Assembly: GCA_963578605.1 (NCBI GenBank)
Contig: CAUZEA010000019.1
Span: 5,105-69,104 of the forward strand
Direction: 5' to 3'
Length of the DNA: 64,000 nt
Source: JAKVCB01 sp963578605
GTDB lineage: Bacteria > Planctomycetota > Planctomycetia > Pirellulales > Lacipirellulaceae
The notes under the pieces: model-generated
What the model saw: the letters and a program-made list of their open reading frames with translations, nothing else
The model's database searches: none
Told to the model about the DNA's origin: nothing
Shown here: positions 63,980 to 64,000 of the stretch, piece by piece
Layout of the letters: every line of letters begins with the position of its first letter
How positions within the stretch are numbered: position 1 is the first letter of the stretch
Translations under genes and position numbers: made by a program

Positions 63980-64000
63980 TGGTATGGCAGCAGTGCCGGG

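Overview
The window reads as a chromosomal segment of a planctomycete, probably a marine Pirellulaceae-like lineage. This is inferred from protein style, not from a marker gene. The signs are very large exported proteins (PQQ propeller, LamG/propeller, FG-GAP), long pseudopilins ending in a giant 2619-residue GspK-like protein, weak or absent Shine-Dalgarno sequences at many starts, and a glucosylglycerate-type compatible-solute cluster. The only RNA gene seen is tRNA-Arg(CCT). No rRNA, CRISPR array, intact insertion sequence or prophage was found.

Layout. 0-3 kb: the 5' end of an FG-GAP exported protein, a short NagA-like deacetylase, an HNH-nuclease remnant, an SF0329-like gene and tRNA-Arg. 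3-8.5 kb: a 2-hydroxyacid dehydrogenase and a 1452-residue secreted PQQ-propeller protein with an embedded methyltransferase-like domain. 8.8-13.2 kb: a minus-strand operon for oxyanion uptake and cofactor sulfur chemistry (ATPase, MoaD, MoeB-like E1, a double-domain binding protein, permease). 13.4-23 kb: carbohydrate-acid metabolism (aldo/keto reductase, class IV aminotransferase, KDPG aldolase, KDG kinase, aldehyde:ferredoxin oxidoreductase (AOR), a second MoaD, HpcH aldolase, a second hydroxyacid dehydrogenase). 23-28.6 kb: a secreted LamG/beta-propeller protein and an L-fucose/L-arabinose isomerase-family enzyme. 28.9-36.9 kb: a DUF2513 gene, then two GT4 glycosyltransferases, a HAD phosphatase, a GH13_18 phosphorylase and a GT81 synthase. 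37.3-58.3 kb: an exported hypothetical protein, then a long same-strand type IV pilus/type II secretion cluster (PilB, PilT, second PilB, PilC, four prepilin-like proteins, the giant GspK-like protein). 58.5-64 kb: a thioredoxin-like protein, a transglutaminase-like protein, a Cys-rich lipoprotein, an alpha/beta hydrolase and a second class IV aminotransferase.

How the genes may work together. The AOR has the cysteines for an iron-sulfur cluster and pterin-site residues, so it should need a tungsten or molybdenum bis-pterin cofactor. The nearby ABC system could supply the metal, and the MoeB/MoaD proteins the dithiolene sulfur. The surrounding KDG kinase, KDPG aldolase, HpcH aldolase and dehydrogenases would produce or consume 2-keto-3-deoxy acids and small aldehydes. 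I infer an Entner-Doudoroff-like sugar-acid module in which the AOR removes an aldehyde; the substrate cannot be read from sequence. The 29.7-36.9 kb cluster fits synthesis and turnover of glucosylglycerate, perhaps extended by a further sugar.

A recurrent small-scale feature is short tandem duplications (units of about 14-27 bp, 2-4 copies) scattered between and within genes, most densely between 58 and 61 kb.
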